64,000 bases of DNA from Orobanche coerulescens (Eukaryota > Streptophyta > Magnoliopsida > Lamiales > Orobanchaceae). The stretch lies in contig CM065809.1 in the NCBI GenBank assembly GCA_033398695.1, forward strand, positions 85,169,644 through 85,233,643, read 5' to 3'. Made by a program: the position numbers and the translations under genes. This document shows, piece by piece, positions 59,383 through 64,000 of the stretch (within the stretch, counting starts at the first letter, position 1; the number at the start of each line of letters is the position of its first letter). The notes below the pieces were generated by a model. The model was given only the letters and a program-made list of their open reading frames with translations, ran no database searches and had not been told where the DNA came from.

Positions 59383-60738
59383 CTAAACTGTTAAACGAGC
59401 AAGCATCTGCTCCTGAACGGACTTACGACTCAAGGCGTCGGCGACAACATTCGCCTTGCCCGGGTGGTAAAGGATCTCGATATCGTAATCTTTGATTAGT
59501 TCCAACCACCGTCTCTGTCGCATATTTAACTCCTTCTGAGTAAATATATACTTTAAACTCTTATGATCGGTGAATATCTGACAAGTAATGCCATAAAGGT
59601 AATGACGCCAGATTTTCAAAGCGAACACCATGGCTGCTAGCTCCAGGTCGTGGGTCGGATAATTAACCTCGTAAGGTCTCAATTGCCGTGAAGCATAGGC
59701 AATAACCTTCCCATTCTGCATGAGCACACATCCGAGACCCTTCCCGGATGCATCACTATAAACCACAAATCCTTCCGTCCCTTGCGGCAAGGAAAGTACA
59801 GGTGCTGACATTAACCAGCTCTTGAGTTCCTCAAAACTCCGTTGACACGCGTCGGACCACGTGTATTTCTTATCCTTTCGCAAAAGGTTCGTCAAGGGTT
59901 GAGCGATTTTAGAAGATCCTTCCACAAACCGCCGATAATAACCGGCTAATTCGAGAAAGCTTCGGATTTCCTTAACATTCTTCGGAGGTAACCAATCTTG
60001 GATAGCCTCCGTCTTCTGAGGATCAACACGCACTCCATCTGATGAAATTACATGCCCGAGAAAAGTCACTTCGGACATCCAGAACTCACATTTGGAAAAC
60101 TTTCCATAAAGTTGCTCTCGTCTTAACACGTCGAGAACCTGATGAAGATGAACCTCGTGTTCCTCTCGGTTACGAGAATAAATCAAAATGTCATCGATGA
60201 AGACAACAACAAACTGATCCAAAAATTCGATGAAAACCCGATTCATTAACTCCATAAATACCGCAGGTGCATTAGTCAATCCAAACGGCATAACCACAAA
60301 CTAATAATGACCATAGCCTGTTCGAAATGCCGTCCTCGCGATATCCGACTCTCGAATCCGCAACTGGTGATATCCAGATCTAAAGTCGATCTTGGAAAAT
60401 ACTGAAGATCCCTGAAGTTGATCTAAGAGATCATCAATACGGGGTAAGGGATACTTATTCTTGATCGTCACCCGGTTCAATTCCCGGTAATCAATACACA
60501 AGCGGAACGAACCATCCTTCTTCTTGACAAACAACACTGGTGCTCCCCACGGGGACGCACTCGGACGGATATAACCTTTCTCGAACAACTCCTCAAGTTG
60601 GTTCTTTAATTCTGCATTTGGTCTGGGGCCATCCGTTACGGTGCCTTCGATATCGTGGACGCACCGGCTCCAACTCAATCGTGAATTCCACATCTCTGTG
60701 GAGGCAAACCTGTAACTCGTCTGGAAAAACATCGGCAT
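59383..60738 (-). pseudogene. Gypsy_C reverse transcriptase and RNase H
   Basis: Minus strand. [34 protein letters not shown], one TAG after YGHY, then [20 protein letters not shown] and [12 protein letters not shown] (FIDD catalytic box). [15 protein letters not shown] follows, then RNase H with [17 protein letters not shown] and a [18 protein letters not shown] end. The last 304 codons are open; a TAG at about 59380 ends the block. Confidence 0.93.
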
Positions 60739-61620
60739 ATTCCCTCACTACCGGAATATCCGTCAACATTACTGATGATTTCTCGGTTTTGGTCATATAG
60801 CACCAATAACCAACACACCCCTGACTGAGTAATTTCACTGCTTTCATCAAGTTAATGACCTTACCAGAACAGCCGGGATTACCTCCTTGAAAAACACATT
60901 CAACCCCATCGTCTGAAATGATAGTGACCATATGCTTACGGACACTAATGATGGCATTGTGACGATCCATCCAATCAATACCCAAAATGACGTCGTCTCT
61001 CGGTAAATCTACCACGATTAGGTCTGCTAGCCATACACGGCCCAGAAGCTGAATCGGACAATTCTAAATCTCACGATTTCCGATAATTCGTCTACCATCA
61101 GGTAGACTAATGACAAAAGGCTCACAACTAGTAGCACTACCCAGACGTAGTCTACTCAAACATGACTCGGAAATGAATGAATGCGATGCACTAGTATCAA
61201 AAAGGGTACACACAGGTTGAGATAGAATATCGAGTGTACCTGAGATCATTCGTGCCTCTGGATCGTCGGTCTTCTTCATCTCGTAAATTCGGGGCTTTCC
61301 GGCCCCCGAACCAGACGCTCCCGTCTGATAGCTCTTGGCTCCGCCTTTGTTAGCTCCTGTCGTCTTGAACGACGCTGACTGAGTGGCCTGATTCTTCACC
61401 GATGAATGTCCTGGGGCCTGAGATGACGCCGGAGTGGGTTTAGAGTCCCTTCGGCAAAAATGGGCCATATGCCCAGCAATTCCACAGTTATGGCACGTGA
61501 CAGCCTGTTTCGGACATTTGGTGCTGAAATGACCCTGTTCTTCACAGTTGAAACAGGTAACGGCCGAACTGGCCACTCGTGACCGATATTTCGGGTTTAG
61601 GCGCCATAGGAGGTCACTCA
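60593..61620 (-). pseudogene. Gypsy_C zinc knuckles and protease
   Basis: Minus strand. Two knuckles, CFNCEEQGHFSTKC and CHNCGIAGHMAHFC, then a Ser/Thr/Gln-rich linker and protease. The protease active site reads DTSASHSFIS instead of the usual DTGA, so the catalytic Gly is changed to Ser. A TAG follows REI, after which VDLPRDDVILGIDWMDRHNA (protease C-terminal part) and [13 protein letters not shown] (linker) are readable, with a frameshift before RT. Confidence 0.88.
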
Positions 61621-62578
61621 GAAAAGGTAGAGCCCGCACGTGGTTTCTTGAAAGTGGCCTGACTATCGTCAGACTGATTACGGTTCTTAGACTTCTTGCC
61701 AGCAGATGAAGGTTGTTGCTTAGCAATCTCCTTAGCAGTAAGCTCGTAAGTAAGGGCTTTCTCAATCAATTCAGCCAGAGTGGTGCAATTATGATTAAGC
61801 AATTGTAGCCGCATACGAGGTTTCAGTCTCTTGCTGAAATACTTGATCTTGTCCGCCTCAGAGTGAATGATAGATGAGGCGAACGGAAGAAGTTCCTGAA
61901 ATTTTTCGGCGATGACAAGAACATCGTCGTCCACTGAGAGGTCGGGAGTGAGTAATTCCGACAATTTAGCCTCCCTGAGTGGGGCTGGATAATACCTCTC
62001 CATCATGAGAGTTTGAACTGATCCCAAGTACATGATCCTTCGGTGGGCTTCAACGACAACCACCAAGAATGTGCGCTTTTACCCAGATAGTAAGCCGCAA
62101 CTGAGACTTTGTGTCCTTCGGGACACTATACCATAGCAAATAACTTCTCAAAATGTTCGAGCTAATGAACAATATCCGCCGGCTCAGATGAGCCTTCAAA
62201 AGTAGGTGGCCTTTGGCGAGAGATGTCGCCGATGATACTGCTCACATTCCTCTCTTGCCTCGGAGGTGGCGGCGGAGGGGCCTGTTGATTTTGAGTAGTG
62301 GAGTTATGCATCGTTTCCATCAGTTGTGCCATCTGAGTCATTTAGGTCATCATGCCTTGCATCAAAGCGAGTGGGTCAACCCGGACACCTTCTGACTGAG
62401 ATGTGCCCCGGGTACGACTCCCTGATAGTGAATGATCACGTCCAGGTGAATGAGTGGCAGCGTCGCTGCTCGATGAATTAGCATTATTCCTTGCGTTCGC
62501 ATGTGTATTCACATGAGCTCTCGGGATTCGGCCCGCACCACGGACTCGTCCTCCGCGTCCTCTTCTTGCTCTCTCCAT
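61614..62578 (-). pseudogene. Gypsy_C gag
   Basis: Minus strand, ATG at 62578 (MERARRGRGGRVRGAGRI), an Arg/Gly-rich N-terminus then a Met/Gln-rich region. Three in-frame stops (about 62342, 62170, 62130) and a shift precede the capsid block 62066-61614, which contains YYPAPLREAKLSELL, AEKFQELLPFAS, YFSKRLKPRMRLQLL and a Lys-rich tail. The 62579-63056 leader has no gene. Confidence 0.82.
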
Positions 62579-63056
62579 ACTGAAGTAGGAAAGTCACATG
62601 ATGATTATATTCCCCGCATGAATATCACATTATGATTATGTCATGAGATGATGAAAATGAGAATACACGCTCTAACATAGTGATTACATGAATGATTAAC
62701 TGAGGCGACATGATTATCCGATGAAATTCTTGAAATGATTATCTTGAACAAGTTAACAAGATTAATGATATGATCTTCCATATCAACAACTGAGTAATGA
62801 AATGAATTGAGTGATTAATGAGTTAACATGACTGTCCTGGTCAAAATGAAAATGATGATTGAGGATTGTTAACTGATGAATTATGAATGAATGATTATTG
62901 CCAGAAATTATACCACGGCGTTAGAAATCTTACAGTTCTTGGTCTGATTGGCTCGGCGTTTGCACAGGTCACACGTGACGCAAAAGTCCAATGATACTAG
63001 TCCGATGACGATGATTTCAAATGAGACATGACTCGGAAGGTAGTATTCAAAACCAC

Positions 63057-63068
63057 GCTCCGATACCA
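63057..63068 (-). other. Gypsy_C primer binding site
   Basis: Minus strand TGGTATCGGAGC, four bases from the 5' LTR at 63073. Confidence 0.9.
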
Positions 63069-63072
63069 ACTC

Positions 63073-64000
63073 TGTAACACCCCAAACTAGGTGGATATTA
63101 CAATGTCGTGGACCCCCGACTGGGACCCACTAGGCGAATGAAAATAAATGAATTACACAGGGTAAATGTAGTACCGAACCACATTACAACAATAATTACT
63201 CCGATGAGGAGTTTCATACAACACATCCAGGATAATACAGAATACATGTATATTTTATATGGAGATAAAATATACAACACTGAGTGAAATGAGTATTCAA
63301 ACGGAATGTCTGCAGTGGAATAAATGAAGGAAACATAAATGACTGAAAAGACTGGGGCCCCCTTCTAGTATCATTGGGACTCCTCGCCGTCAACGTGCTC
63401 TCCCCGTGCTTTCGCCTTGACATGACCTGAAAAACAATATCCCCCAACGGGGTCAGTTACACAGAACAACAATCCTCAAGAGTTGAATAAACACAATCAT
63501 ATATGTGCTGTATAAACCACAAGTTCGATCAAAAATGAATCGGTTAGATTATAACCCAATCTTGTTGAAAACATACGCAATCAAACATGCTGTATGAATC
63601 AACTAACAGTACGGCTCAAAGGGTGGCGCCACACTACGCCCGGGATGGAAATGTGTCTGTGCACAAGCCACCAACGAGTATCGATCGAATACACGTGTGG
63701 TCTTGTACCTAATCCGTATCACGAAGCAATCGACTCGTGTGCATAGTCCAATGTGAGGCCAACAACCAACACACGACTTCAATGTGCCCGACATGAAAAT
63801 CCTACACATACCAACCGGCACGCCAGTATGACCCGGAATGCCACGAGATAACAAAGTGACATCGAAATCAATAATGACTCACCGAGATGAAATGATAGTG
63901 AAATGAATGACAGCTCAATGAAATGATTGGAACCATCGTTCCTTGTGACTGAAGTGATTAATTGACAATGACAAGTTTTGATACGGTTAATACAATAATG
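63073..64000 (-). repeat. Gypsy_C 5' LTR, partial
   Basis: Matches 55368-56300 with small differences (for example GGTGGATATTACAATGTC against GGATATTACAGTGCC). The rest, including the CCGCGG array, lies beyond the window. Confidence 0.93.

Larger units (their letters stand above)
55368..64000 (-). mobile_element. Gypsy_C chromovirus (Tekay-like), continues beyond the window
   Basis: Minus-strand element: 3' LTR 55368-57832, purine tract, chromodomain-like segment, integrase, RNase H, RT, protease, gag, PBS at 63057-63068, 5' LTR from 63073 to past 64000. The gypsy order and a C-terminal chromodomain-like motif place it in the chromoviruses; the wording resembles the Tekay/Del branch. Only about eight in-frame stops and few frameshifts are seen across gag-pol, so it is younger than Gypsy_A, into which it inserted. 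Confidence 0.92.

Overview
This is plant nuclear DNA, most likely from an angiosperm. The window is a nest of transposable elements: Ty1/copia and Ty3/gypsy (chromovirus-type) LTR retrotransposons with initiator-Met-tRNA primer sites, two CACTA transposons and an RTE-type LINE with a (TTG)n tail. I found no host gene, tRNA, rRNA or CRISPR array. Almost every coding stretch is a broken element ORF; the best preserved is the 423-codon accessory ORF3 of a young copia element (22136-23404). Element names used below (Copia_A, Copia_B, Gypsy_A, Gypsy_C, CACTA_A, CACTA_B, LTR_D, LARD) are mine.

Backbone: a block holding Copia_A (minus strand), CACTA_A and Gypsy_A (plus strand) is present twice in the same orientation. 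Copy 1 runs from 1 (it continues left of the window) to 26460. Copy 2 is recognisable from 43834 to 53182 and, on a tandem-duplication reading, begins at 26461. The junction 26460/26461 lies inside the Gypsy_A protease/RT region.

Copy 1: Copia_A gag/pro remnant and LTR (1-3089), CACTA_A remnant (3090-6560), Gypsy_A LTR (6561-8856), and Gypsy_A gag/protease split by two later insertions. These are CACTA_B (9052-14670, TSD GCA, itself carrying a LINE at 10284-11691 with an 11-bp TSD) and Copia_B (15429-25328, TSD GTCAC, LTRs of 1557 bp each with about 14 differences by eye). The empty sites of both insertions survive in copy 2.

Copy 2: a truncated LTR (26461-27212), then Copia_A on the minus strand (27213-46895), split by a minus-strand LTR element with 3.6-kb LTRs and no detectable genes (LARD, 29924-39609). 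CACTA_A (46896-48783) and Gypsy_A (48784-55367) follow. Gypsy_A integrase is cut by a further minus-strand chromovirus, Gypsy_C (55368 to beyond 64000).

Most striking signal: a 12-bp near-palindrome, TWRCG-NN-CGYWA (commonest form TAGCGCACGCTA), is clustered just upstream of the TATA box in the U3 of three different LTR families (Copia_B, Gypsy_A, LARD). It recurs in front of a TATA box inside Copia_B, just before ORF3, where it looks like an internal promoter. A fourth family (Gypsy_C) has the same layout with a different palindromic motif, TGTGCCGCGGC. This looks like a shared cis-regulatory or silencing-related module.
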